Assembly (NCBI GenBank): GCA_041660925.1 | Contig: JBAZVI010000007.1 | Location: 124,001 to 188,000 of the forward strand | Reading direction: 5' to 3' | From: Elusimicrobiota bacterium | GTDB taxonomy: Bacteria > Elusimicrobiota > Elusimicrobia > UBA1565 | Length of the DNA stretch: 64,000 bases | Shown here: positions 7,784 through 15,666 of the stretch, one piece after another | Layout: each line of letters begins with the position of its first letter | Position numbering within the stretch: the first letter of the stretch is position 1 | Notes under the pieces: generated by a model | Database searches by the model: none | Told to the model about the DNA's origin: nothing | Seen by the model: the letters and a program-made list of their open reading frames with translations, nothing else | Made by a program: the position numbers and the translations under genes

Positions 7784-8914
7784 CTACTTGGCCCGAATGT
7801 TTTTCTCGAACAGTGCCTGGAAGTACGCCCGCCACCCCTCCGACCGGTAGGACGCCACCGGCTTGGGCCGGTTGCCGTAGGGGTTGCTGCCGGCGGGCGC
7901 GAGCGAGAGTTGATAGACGTCGTAGCCGTCGGGGAGGAAGACGAAGACGATCTCCTCGCCGGTCTTGGCGGTGGCCTCGTAGTCGTCCTCGCTCGGCGGA
8001 TAGTCGCCGACGAAGCCCTCCGCGGCCGCGTCGGGCGGATGGCAGTGCCACGTCCCCGCGTAGCGGCCGGACCAGTCCGAGGTGAGCATGTCCTTGAGTT
8101 GAGTGGACGCGTCGCCGGAGTAGTGCCCGGCGGCGAGCTCGGCCACGGTGTCCACGACCATGCGCAGGATCTGGTCGCGCTTCTCCTGCGAGAGCTTCCC
8201 CTCGGCGTCCCATTGCCGGCGCTTCACAAGATGCTTCTTGAGGATCTCCTGCGGGTCGAGCAGGGCCATCTTCGCGGGCTCTTCGTCGAAGAGGCGCTGA
8301 AGCGCCGCGGGGTCGTCGCCGCGGGCGACGAGCTCGCGCAAGAGCGGCCGCACGAGGTCGTCGTGGAAGTGGAAGGCGACGCGGCCCGCGTCCAGGGTCA
8401 GCTCCCCGCCCAGCTCGGGCATGTAGGGCTTGCCCTTCACCACGATGCGCTCCGACAAGGTCCGCTCGAAGACCCCGCGCACCGAGACGACCGCCTCGGG
8501 CGTCAGCAGGGCCGCGCGGAACTCCTCGGTGGTGATGGGATGGGCCAAAGTCGGCCCGGTGAGCCCGAAATACGCGTTCATGCGCCGCAGGGCCACCCCG
8601 AGCTCAGGACTCAACGGGAAGGCCGCGCCCTTGTCATCGATGAGGCGCGGGCTTCCCGCCTCCCCGGCGATGCGGAGCCCGCTCCTGCCGGCGCGCCAGG
8701 CCTCGACACGCTCGGCTTCGGCGCCCAGCCCGAGGACATCGTGCTTCGCCAAGAGCTCGATCCCCGGCTCCAAAACCTTCTCATCCAGCGCCTCGCCGAC
8801 CGGCTGGACCGCGACCCCCTTGAAGTCTAGTTTGGGAAGAGGAGGAGGCCAGACCTGCTGCCCCCACGCCGGAAGCGCAGCCAGGAAGGCCGCCAGAACA
8901 AGCACAGAGCGCAT
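7784..8914 (-). CDS. secreted protein with possible JAB/MPN-like HxHP...SxxD motif
   Basis: 376 residues. It starts MRSVLVLAAFLAALPAWGQ, a clear signal peptide; the ATG at 8914 is preferred over the GTG one codon upstream because AAGG lies just upstream. The C-terminal third reads YAGTWHCHPPD, then GDYPPSEDDYEA and EEIVFVFLPDGYDVYQL. This order (HxHP, Ser-x-x-Asp, then a strand with a PDG turn) resembles JAMM/JAB metalloproteases, though the loop between His and Ser is longer than usual. The N-terminal two thirds match nothing I know. Function is unknown; the metalloprotease idea is a hypothesis. Confidence 0.6.
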   Translation of the reverse strand: MRSVLVLAAFLAALPAWGQQVWPPPLPKLDFKGVAVQPVGEALDEKVLEPGIELLAKHDVLGLGAEAERVEAWRAGRSGLRIAGEAGSPRLIDDKGAAFPLSPELGVALRRMNAYFGLTGPTLAHPITTEEFRAALLTPEAVVSVRGVFERTLSERIVVKGKPYMPELGGELTLDAGRVAFHFHDDLVRPLLRELVARGDDPAALQRLFDEEPAKMALLDPQEILKKHLVKRRQWDAEGKLSQEKRDQILRMVVDTVAELAAGHYSGDASTQLKDMLTSDWSGRYAGTWHCHPPDAAAEGFVGDYPPSEDDYEATAKTGEEIVFVFLPDGYDVYQLSLAPAGSNPYGNRPKPVASYRSEGWRAYFQALFEKNIRAK

Positions 8915-9077
8915 CACACCTTAAGTGTACCGGGGACCGGGGCGAGTCGAGAGGGCCTTCAGGGACCTATAAATGCGGCGTTAAGCCTAGGCCATTTTAG
9001 GCCTCTAGCCGTCGGCCTGGATAGCCACCGGGAACCTGCACGGTGTCGAGTGGCAGGAGCCGTAACAGCTGTTCCTC

Positions 9078-9175
9078 AAGCAACCGCCGCGTACCGCTGT
9101 GGTGGGTGGGAGGGGTGGTGACGCCGCAGGGAGGTTTGCGCTCTGCGCAAACCTCCCTGCTCCAGACCCCACGCC
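9078..9175. repeat. 98-bp hairpin-containing repeat, copy 2
   Basis: Same orientation and layout as 7676-7772: AAGCAACCGCCGCGTACC at one end, CCAGACCCCACGCC at the other, and a central stem gggaggtttgcgc / gcgcaaacctccc. The two copies flank the gene at 7784-8914. Confidence 0.75.
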
Positions 9176-9178
9176 ATG

Positions 9179-9212
9179 AATTAGTTCGATTAGTTAAGTG
9201 CCTGGCTCCGTA
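9179..9212. repeat. TTAGTTAAGTGCCTGG element at left border of lower-GC cassette
   Basis: AATTAGTTCGATTAGTTAAG followed by TGCCTGGCTCC. It matches, with few differences, both arms of the inverted repeat at 31147-31269. A degenerate inverted relative may lie at about 9894-9920, on the other side of the lipoprotein gene. Confidence 0.55.
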
Positions 9213-9224
9213 AGGCGCAGCGAC

Positions 9225-9875
9225 TCAATCCACACGCGGCTGATACGAAGTAAATTCCTTGCAGAACCAGGCGACGAACTCGCGCTCATCCGCAGGGAGG
9301 TCCCTGTTCACAGCAAAGGACCAGCTATTATTCGAGGCCTGGCCCTTTGCCTTGATGACGTATTCCTTCAGCCTTTCCTTCTCGAAGGGAGGCAGCCTTT
9401 TAAAGTAAATGATGGCGTTATCCTTATCGAGCGCCCGCATCGTCTTATAATCAAACTCCTTTAAATCTTTTTCTTGCTCGATTACCTTCACAGATGATGT
9501 TTGGCCGATTGCTTCAAAGTAACTATTGGCCTTCAAATTCGTGTATCGGATCGCGGTACCTGTGACGCGCACTTCGCATCCTCCCCAAATTGCGGCCCAA
9601 GGTGCCGGGAAACCCCAACACGACTGATCGACGAATACATTCACCAATGTATGCGCCTTCGTGTTTGTAATCGCATCTTCGATAGCAGCTTTCAAGGATA
9701 GGTCCGATTGCCCGATAAGAATCCCGAATAGAACAAAGTTGCTGGATTTCCCTGTCGCGATTCCGACCACCTCCTCTTGGCCGGGCCCCAGGGAAGCACC
9801 AGAGTATAGAAGCGGGCGGCTGACTACGCAGCCCGATAGGCTCAACGCAATCAAAATCAGGACAAGGTGTCTCAT
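9225..9875 (-). CDS. outer-membrane-type lipoprotein, TRL-like
   Basis: 216 residues from the ATG at 9875, which has AAGGATGGAG upstream; an in-frame start 15 codons earlier lacks such support. The N-terminus MRHLVLILIALSLSGC is a lipoprotein signal with LSGC lipobox. The mature part has GIATGKSSNFVLFGILIGQSDL, then AAIEDAITNTKAHTLVNVFVDQS and VTGTAIRYTN, resembling TRL-like / DUF6567 lipoproteins (a GtAv-type final strand) that often contain such repeats. A C-terminal charged helical extension is extra. It is the last gene of the lower-GC run and uses A/T-richer codons than its surroundings. Function is unknown. Confidence 0.65.
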   Translation of the reverse strand: MRHLVLILIALSLSGCVVSRPLLYSGASLGPGQEEVVGIATGKSSNFVLFGILIGQSDLSLKAAIEDAITNTKAHTLVNVFVDQSCWGFPAPWAAIWGGCEVRVTGTAIRYTNLKANSYFEAIGQTSSVKVIEQEKDLKEFDYKTMRALDKDNAIIYFKRLPPFEKERLKEYVIKAKGQASNNSWSFAVNRDLPADEREFVAWFCKEFTSYQPRVD

Positions 9876-9926
9876 GGTTACTCCATCCTTACGGTGCCAT
9901 GCCTCAACTAATTGAACCAACTCCTA

Positions 9927-10274
9927 CTATGGCTTCTTCATAATCACCGGCTTCAGAAAGACGGGCGAAAGTCCCTTGAACTTCAGCTTCGGTCCCTTCC
10001 GCTTCCCCTCTTTAGGCACGCCCAGCGCCTTAAAAGTCAGCTTGATGCTCTGCACCGCCTCCTTCTGATAGCTCAGTTCGCCGTCCGCCGAAACAGGACA
10101 GGCCAGGAACTTGAGCCCCGCCTTCCCGCTGCCGCCTTTCGTCACGACGAACTTGATCTCGAGCTCGAGCTGGTCGAGCGCCATGATCTTGCGCTCGCCT
10201 TCGGACTTCTTCTCGGCGTCGAGGATCTCTTTCTTGATCTGCGCGATGAGGCCGGATATATCTAGAGAATCCAT
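9927..10274 (-). CDS. trypsin-co-occurring (trypco2)-like small protein
   Basis: 115 residues from the ATG at 10274 (GGAG seven bases upstream; a GTG two codons earlier is possible). It has an N-terminal helix (ISGLIAQIKKEILDAEKKSEGE), then LDQLELEIKFVVTKGGSGKAGLKFL and KEAVQSIKLTFKAL. The layout of a helix followed by a LELEIKFVV/GGKAGLKF strand pair and a final hydrophobic strand is that of trypco2 domains, which computational surveys associate with trypsin-like proteases in multi-gene conflict or signalling systems. No signal peptide: it should stay in the cytoplasm. It sits between the EF-hand hydrolase and the lipoprotein, in the same direction. Confidence 0.6.
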   Translation of the reverse strand: MDSLDISGLIAQIKKEILDAEKKSEGERKIMALDQLELEIKFVVTKGGSGKAGLKFLACPVSADGELSYQKEAVQSIKLTFKALGVPKEGKRKGPKLKFKGLSPVFLKPVIMKKP

Positions 10275-10291
10275 CCACACACTCCGTTGCT

Positions 10292-11419
10292 TCAGCGCCA
10301 GAACTTTTTCAAATCGTCCGACATCGTCTGCAATGCCGTGCGTTCTGGATGCCCAAAGGTGAGATCGTGCTCATCGGACCGGACGTCCAGCGCATGCCCG
10401 AGCTTCGGGAAATACCGGAACATGATGTTCGTCTTCTTCCATTGCGTACGGTTCGCGATGTCGGCAGCTTTCGCCTGATAGGAGGGAACCTGATTGTCCC
10501 ATTCCCCCTGGAAGATCGCGACCTTCGTCTTGCAATTTCGCAGGAGCGTCGCAGTTTTTGGTAATTCCGCTTCTTTGCGTCGGAATGCATCTACGCCCGG
10601 AGGATCATCGGCCAGCAGATTGGAAAAGTTACCCGCCATGAACTCGGAGCTCTCCATTACACCGTCCCCATCGATATCCAACAGCGCCAATTGCCGGCTG
10701 AGGCTCTTCGAGATGATGTCCTCACCGGACAACTCTCCCGGACTCAGAGCGCCATCACGATCCCGATCAAGCCCGTCGAATATTGACAACGGACGATACG
10801 TGGTCTGTTCGAAAAGGAGCGCATCCTGCGACACCGCATAGAATGAAATCAACCCCACGCCGGAGACGTCCTTCTCGCGATCTGCAATCTGGAGCGCGAT
10901 ATAACCGCCCTCACTGTGTCCTAGCAAGTAAATCTTCGCGTTGGGATACTTCTTCTTCGCCCACTTCGCAAAATGTATCGCATCTTTGATGTAGCACCCT
11001 AAGGGGTCGCTCAACAACTCATGGATAACAGGACTTTTCTTAAACGCCGGATCTTTTCGCAGAGTGTCGACTACCTGGAAAGAGCGCTTGTTATAGCGAA
11101 GGACGGCAAAGCCGGATTTCGTAAGCGCATCCGAAACATCTACGAAAAAACGATTCTTAGCCGTCCCTGTCGACACCGGCCCCAGGTCCTCATCCATACT
11201 CTGAGGCCCGGATCCGTGCAGAAGGACCACGACTTTCTCGACCTGCGCGGGTGCAACGCCCGTCGGAAGATCGACGACCATGTCCAGGCCATAGCCGTCG
11301 TAGCTCGGCACCATTTGCCGCAGAGGGTGCGACATCGCACCAATGGATGAGCCTGCCGTAAGGCAGAGCCCTGCGAAGATAATTATTCCCTTGATCGGTC
11401 TGTTCATAACCCTTCTCAT
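10292..11419 (-). CDS. secreted alpha/beta hydrolase with two inserted EF-hands
   Basis: 375 residues with an N-terminal signal/anchor (GIIIFAGLCLTAGSS). Alpha/beta hydrolase features: oxyanion-loop VVVLLHGSGPQ (about residues 63-73), nucleophile elbow LGHSEGG (Ser169), candidate acid in GEWDNQ (Asp308) and His342 in KLGHAL. Between nucleophile and acid are two perfect 12-residue EF-hand loops, D218-E229 and D248-E259, implying calcium binding near the lid. It resembles S9/esterase-type hydrolases; the substrate is unknown, with peptide or ester cleavage both possible. The start lies one base after the stop of the preceding gene, so it is translationally coupled to the leader-repeat protein. 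Confidence 0.8.
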   Translation of the reverse strand: MRRVMNRPIKGIIIFAGLCLTAGSSIGAMSHPLRQMVPSYDGYGLDMVVDLPTGVAPAQVEKVVVLLHGSGPQSMDEDLGPVSTGTAKNRFFVDVSDALTKSGFAVLRYNKRSFQVVDTLRKDPAFKKSPVIHELLSDPLGCYIKDAIHFAKWAKKKYPNAKIYLLGHSEGGYIALQIADREKDVSGVGLISFYAVSQDALLFEQTTYRPLSIFDGLDRDRDGALSPGELSGEDIISKSLSRQLALLDIDGDGVMESSEFMAGNFSNLLADDPPGVDAFRRKEAELPKTATLLRNCKTKVAIFQGEWDNQVPSYQAKAADIANRTQWKKTNIMFRYFPKLGHALDVRSDEHDLTFGHPERTALQTMSDDLKKFWR

Positions 11420-11420
11420 A

Positions 11421-12410
11421 TCACATTCGATAAGTGTCTTTCAGTACGCGTTGGACCAATGTGGACAAGTCTTCTTTCTTCAGTACCGTCTGCCCTTTGA
11501 ATTGCGACAGCCCCTCGATCCCAGAAACGATTCGAGCGGAATATTCGCGCACGAACTCCTCCGAAACTCCTTTGGCGAATTCCGCTCCGCCCATGTAGGA
11601 AGCCATCTGGAAGGCATCCACATTACGCATCTTGTAGGACATGCCGATAGGACTGCTGCTGCTTGAGGATATCGAGCTGTTGTCCGGGTATGGCCCGCTT
11701 GGATTCGCGTTCAAGCTGCTGCTTGAACCCGCCTCAGAATCCGTTGCCACGTTCGAATGCACTGCGACGTTCGTCTCCACTGCCACATTCAGCACCGCAA
11801 CGACGTTGTAAGCGACGGCGGCCTGCGATGCCACTGCAGCGATGACATATGCGGCTGCCACTGCCGCCGTAACCTGCTCATCGGAATCCGAGACCTTCAT
11901 GAGTTCGTCTTTGAAGGCTATCAGGAAATGGGACTTCTCTGGATAGGTGAATAACCCACGGCTCTCAAGAGCAGTCAAAAAGGCCTTCGGATCGCGCGTC
12001 TCAAGAGCGCTGCGCACCGAGGCGTCTCCCAGCGCCATGACGATTCGCACTTCCATGGCATCCAAGCGCAATTTAACGTCTTCGCACCCGATCTTCTTCA
12101 GATACTTCATCGGATCCTCTGAGAACTCTCGCGCAACCTGGGGGTCCTTGTATATCTCATCGGCGAGGATCGATAGTGCCAGGGCGTCATTCCACATCTT
12201 CGAAGGGACGTTCGTCCTCGCCATCTTCAAGCGGAACAACTCCCGACCCTGGGCCGATTTCAAATCAATCACCTTCGATACGTCTGGAACCTCCGATCTG
12301 ACGCTCCCATCCGACGGGTACGACATCCCCGCGCCGACCGCGCCGGATGATTCAGCGCCCAAAAAGAAAGCGAGCGCTGTGGAAAGGAATTTCTTAAGTC
12401 TGCTGGTCAT
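11421..12410 (-). CDS. exported protein with two leader-like repeats and Val/Ala/Asn-rich stretch
   Basis: 329 residues from the ATG at 12410, chosen because GAGGGG sits seven bases upstream; the ATG two codons earlier has no spacing. The N-terminus RLKKFLSTALAFFLGA looks like a signal peptide. Residues 84-108 (IYKDPQVAREFSEDPMKYL..) and 129-151 (DASVRSALETRDPKAFLTAL..) are two units of one pattern, similar in style to Nif11/NHLP leader peptides of RiPPs. Residues about 179-222 are almost only Val, Ala, Asn and Thr, followed by a Ser-rich linker (to 253) and a helical C-terminus. It follows a radical SAM gene and precedes a hydrolase. A RiPP-precursor-like or scaffold role is inference; nothing catalytic is visible. 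Confidence 0.6.
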   Translation of the reverse strand: MTSRLKKFLSTALAFFLGAESSGAVGAGMSYPSDGSVRSEVPDVSKVIDLKSAQGRELFRLKMARTNVPSKMWNDALALSILADEIYKDPQVAREFSEDPMKYLKKIGCEDVKLRLDAMEVRIVMALGDASVRSALETRDPKAFLTALESRGLFTYPEKSHFLIAFKDELMKVSDSDEQVTAAVAAAYVIAAVASQAAVAYNVVAVLNVAVETNVAVHSNVATDSEAGSSSSLNANPSGPYPDNSSISSSSSSPIGMSYKMRNVDAFQMASYMGGAEFAKGVSEEFVREYSARIVSGIEGLSQFKGQTVLKKEDLSTLVQRVLKDTYRM

Positions 12411-12438
12411 ATGCATCCCCCTCTGCCGTATGGTCCGC

Positions 12439-13506
12439 TTAATTCCGACGACGCTGCGCTTCGCCTGAACGCATGCGCTCCATCAACTGTAGACGGAATA
12501 GCACCTCGGGAATCTTCTCTCGATAAGTCTCCTCAAGAACTGTCCTCAAACTCTTCTCATTAAAGATGGCCCGGCAGGCCTCGCAGGGATGCACCAGCGG
12601 CGCAGCCTTTGCGAAATCAGCTCCTTTTTGCACGGCGTATTCCAGAATCGCCATCGGGCCTTCGACTCTCAGCCATAAGCGCAGGAAATCCGAACACTGC
12701 TCCCGGTACTTCTCGACGACATCAGAAGCATCCTCGATCCTGCCCATATCGAACTCGGGGATGTGAGAGACCGTCAGGCCACAACAGGAAAGAAGATGCT
12801 CATCGGGCGTGAACACTAATGTCTCCATCACATGCTCACAGCCATGACATTTGGGCTCTTTTCGAGCCGCTGACCGCCCATCCCTAGTGGAAATCCAGGG
12901 AGCCGTCAACAAATCGAGGTTTTTGCCTTTCTCCGTGCGCAAGAATTCCGTCAAAAGCGGATGTGCACGCGCCTGCTTCTCCGTGAATTCCACCGGACCC
13001 GGATGCCCTTCGATAACCAGGAGTGTGTTTATCCCCTCTTCGGCACAGTGTCTTGCGCCAATAGCGACTCGTTCGAAGGGGATATATTTCTGGTGCTCAT
13101 TCCCTGTACTGAAATTTATGTCTCCAAGACCTGCTGCCTTCAGTTCCCTGGCCCACTCGGAAGCCGTATTATCGTCCGTCGCCCAATACCCATTCGTTAC
13201 GCATCGAGTCAACAATCCCTTCTCAGTCGCCGCCCGAATGACAGTCAGCAAATCCTTGCCCCGCAGGAAGCACTCCCCTCCGGTAAAGACAACGAGCTTA
13301 ATGGTTGGGAAACTCTCAGGGACCCGTTCGATGATCCGGAGAAGTTTGGGAAGCGGGAATTCACCTTCTGATTGAGGACTGCATTTGAAGCAGCAATCTC
13401 CACATGAAATCGAGCACTTGAAGGTTGTAAGGAAGACCATCACTGAAGGTGAATATCCATATGCTTCATCTCGACGAAGAGATCTTAATTTAGACGAATC
13501 ACTCAC
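12439..13506 (-). CDS. radical SAM protein with SPASM-like C-terminal cysteines
   Basis: 355 residues starting at GTG 13506, four bases overlapping the stop of the small Cys-rich gene (GTGA). The CxxxCxxC motif is C31-x3-C35-x2-C38, with extra Cys 39 and 42. A TGGE motif (75-78) for SAM binding and FSTGNEHQKYIPFERV follow. The C-terminal part has C220, C223, C241, C242, C271, C308 and C311, enough for one or two auxiliary FeS clusters, as in SPASM/Twitch peptide-modifying enzymes. Expected activity: 5'-deoxyadenosyl radical chemistry on a peptide or protein. The next gene downstream encodes the leader-repeat protein, its likely substrate by position. Base composition changes from high to lower GC at about its start codon. 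Confidence 0.8.
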   Translation of the reverse strand: MSDSSKLRSLRRDEAYGYSPSVMVFLTTFKCSISCGDCCFKCSPQSEGEFPLPKLLRIIERVPESFPTIKLVVFTGGECFLRGKDLLTVIRAATEKGLLTRCVTNGYWATDDNTASEWARELKAAGLGDINFSTGNEHQKYIPFERVAIGARHCAEEGINTLLVIEGHPGPVEFTEKQARAHPLLTEFLRTEKGKNLDLLTAPWISTRDGRSAARKEPKCHGCEHVMETLVFTPDEHLLSCCGLTVSHIPEFDMGRIEDASDVVEKYREQCSDFLRLWLRVEGPMAILEYAVQKGADFAKAAPLVHPCEACRAIFNEKSLRTVLEETYREKIPEVLFRLQLMERMRSGEAQRRRN

Positions 13507-13670
13507 GCCGCCCTCCTGCTGAAGAACCCACACATGATCTCGCGCTCGACAATCTCCGCGGGCATCTTGTGACCGTAGCACTTGCCCTCCGAGTCGAGGT
13601 GGGCGCAGTCGGTGCAGCGGACCTTCCATTTGCCGGTGAGGAGACCGAGGAGCATGCAGAGGTAGCGCAT
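13503..13670 (-). CDS. small four-cysteine, probably metal-binding protein
   Basis: 55 residues from the ATG at 13670, four bases after the DUF3999 stop; an ATG at 13688 would overlap that gene. After a hydrophobic start (MRYLCMLLGLLTG) comes CTDCAHLDSEGKCYGHKMP and EREIMCGFF, giving C-x2-C-x7-C plus a distal Cys. Such spacing fits a zinc or FeS site. Its TGA overlaps the GTG of the radical SAM gene, so it bridges the high-GC operon and the lower-GC cassette. I do not recognise the family. Confidence 0.6.
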   Translation of the reverse strand: MRYLCMLLGLLTGKWKVRCTDCAHLDSEGKCYGHKMPAEIVEREIMCGFFSRRAA

Positions 13671-13674
13671 AGCT

Positions 13675-15666
13675 CTATTTCCACGCACCGCCAGCCGGCT
13701 CCTCGGGCAACAGCCTGGCGATGACGAAGAGCAGCGCGACGACCACGAGGGCGAGGGCGCCCCAGAACAGCCACTTGCCGACGCCGCTGGGGGCGGCGAC
13801 CTCCCACCAGGGAGAGACCGCGAGGCCTTCCTCCTTGCCGAGCGACGCCTCGCCGGGCATCTTGGAGAGCAGTTCCCGCGAAGCGAGCCGGAGGTCGTAG
13901 ACCGGGGCGGAGACGTTCTTCTGACCGTAATAGAGGAAAAGCTCCTTGCCCGGGGCGGCCTTGAAGAGGAGGCGCGGCGCGGTGTAATACGCCCTGCACT
14001 CCGAGAGCGCGAGCGGCGGGTTGTCCCCGTTCTCCACGACCAGGGAGAGCCGCTTGCCGTCCGGCGGCCGGTTGAGCCCCAGACTCACTCCGGCGGAGCC
14101 CTGCCCGAGCCGGCGGGTCCAGGTCGCGGCGCCGAGCTGGACGCGGGCCGTGTCGCCGCGCTCGTCGCGCTGCTCGCTGAAGACGCTCGCCTGCCGCTCG
14201 AAGAGCGCCGGCTGGGTGGCCGTGCAGGACACGCTCGTGACCGGCGCATGGACATAGGGCAGGTCCAGGCTCCAACGGCTCGAACGATCCTTCTCCCCGT
14301 CGCGGGTCAGGGACAGCGGCACGCTGCGCGTGACGCCGCTCTCGTCGAAGAGATAGGGAATCTGCCGGCCCTCCCGCATGAGGCGCAGGTCGGCGAGCTC
14401 GCCCTCCTCCCGGGAAAGTGTTTCGAGGTCGAGCTCGAGCCGCTGGACGCCGGCATCCTTCAGTTCAATGCGCTTCTTGAAGGGCCACTTGGAGACGTCG
14501 AGTTCGGTCCCCGCCTCCTCGACGCCGGGCAGGGCTTCGGGCGCGCGATAGGCCGGATTGGCCGCCAGAGGCCCGAAGCTCGCCGTCGCGCCCGGGGCGG
14601 TCGTCAGCCGCTGACGCAGGCCGGCGACGTCGTACTCTTTCGCCTCGGCTCCCTCGTTGCCGGCCGAGAGCGTGTAGCTCCCGGTCTCATCCGCATGGAA
14701 GACCATGAACGCCGGTGCGGCCTTCAGATGCACCCATACGATGTCCAGAGGCTGACTGTCGCCGTTATGGATGCGCAGGTAGACATCCTTGCCCGTGACC
14801 TGCGCTGAAAGCGGGAAGCTCAGGCTCTGGGCGGAGGCCCCCCCGTTGAGGGTCACGCGGTAGATGCTGCCCGAGCCGAGCAGTTCGTCCTGGATGCGGT
14901 AGTCGCGATATACGCGCTGATACAGCTCGACGCGGCGAGTGAAGACGGGTTCATTGGTCCCGATCTCCAGCGAAGTCAACATGAGGTTCGACGCTCCCAG
15001 CGAGAGCCGCAGGACGGTCGTATGGCCGCTCCCTCCGCGCTCGAGGATGGAAGTATCGATCTTGTCGAGGTCGGCCAACTCCTCGGAACGGGCGCGGGCG
15101 TCGACGCCCATGACGGGGACGGCGTCCTTGCGGGAGTCATCGAGGTTCACGCGGACCTCGCTCCAGGCGCCAGCGGGCAGCGGCAGCTCCAGCGATTCGA
15201 CGCCGTCGTTCTGGCGAAAGATCGGGCGGCCGCGCACGAGGGTCTGGAAGGCCTCGCTCTTGTTCCTGCGCGCGTCCACGGTGACGGCCTTGATGAACTC
15301 CCGCGCGGGCGTGATGATCCTCAGGCCGTCCCACTGGCGCCCGGCGTAGGCGCTCCCCGGCTGGACGACGAGCTGGGTGAAGCCGTTGCCGATTATGGAG
15401 GAGCGGGTCTCGAGCCGGAACCAGTCTCCGGACTTGGGCATGGGCCGGTCGATGAGATACGGCACCTCGCGGCCGGAGGGCGCGTCGAGGCGGAGGTCGC
15501 GCAGGTCGGGCCGGGCGACGGAGAGCGTCGGATTCCCCAGACGGACGCGCACGAGCCCCGCGGAGGGCACGTTCAGCGCCTGGGTGTGGCTCCACTGCTC
15601 GCCGACCGCGGCGAGGAGCGGGAGGGCGAGCGCGAGCGGCAGGAGGCTAAGCAGGCGTTTTCTCAT
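13675..15666 (-). CDS. DUF3999 family protein
   Basis: 663 residues: signal peptide (LLSLLPLALALPLLAAVG), a long beta-rich exported region with the paired pattern VARPDLRDLRLDAPSGREVPYLID, repeated around 14400 as ELADLRLMREGRQIPYLFDE, and a C-terminal transmembrane helix (WLFWGALALVVVALLFVIA) with a short cytoplasmic tail. This is the arrangement of DUF3999 proteins, usually encoded beside DUF2339 membrane proteins, as here with a 20-bp overlap. The pair probably forms one envelope complex; the biochemical role is unknown. Confidence 0.85.
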   Translation of the reverse strand: MRKRLLSLLPLALALPLLAAVGEQWSHTQALNVPSAGLVRVRLGNPTLSVARPDLRDLRLDAPSGREVPYLIDRPMPKSGDWFRLETRSSIIGNGFTQLVVQPGSAYAGRQWDGLRIITPAREFIKAVTVDARRNKSEAFQTLVRGRPIFRQNDGVESLELPLPAGAWSEVRVNLDDSRKDAVPVMGVDARARSEELADLDKIDTSILERGGSGHTTVLRLSLGASNLMLTSLEIGTNEPVFTRRVELYQRVYRDYRIQDELLGSGSIYRVTLNGGASAQSLSFPLSAQVTGKDVYLRIHNGDSQPLDIVWVHLKAAPAFMVFHADETGSYTLSAGNEGAEAKEYDVAGLRQRLTTAPGATASFGPLAANPAYRAPEALPGVEEAGTELDVSKWPFKKRIELKDAGVQRLELDLETLSREEGELADLRLMREGRQIPYLFDESGVTRSVPLSLTRDGEKDRSSRWSLDLPYVHAPVTSVSCTATQPALFERQASVFSEQRDERGDTARVQLGAATWTRRLGQGSAGVSLGLNRPPDGKRLSLVVENGDNPPLALSECRAYYTAPRLLFKAAPGKELFLYYGQKNVSAPVYDLRLASRELLSKMPGEASLGKEEGLAVSPWWEVAAPSGVGKWLFWGALALVVVALLFVIARLLPEEPAGGAWK

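Larger units (their letters stand above)
8915..9224. other. 310-bp intergenic region made of repeats
   Basis: No coding sequence seen. It contains a fragment at 9021-9045 that resembles the 5' part of the hairpin repeat, the second full copy of that repeat (9078-9175), and a TTAGTTAAGTGCCTGG element (9179-9212) at the edge of the lower-GC cassette. Confidence 0.65.

Noticed and set aside
13503..13629. Upstream extension of the radical SAM gene to 13629
   Set aside because: The extra 41 residues are antisense-type, high-GC sequence of the small Cys-rich gene; homology-like sequence begins at GTG 13506.
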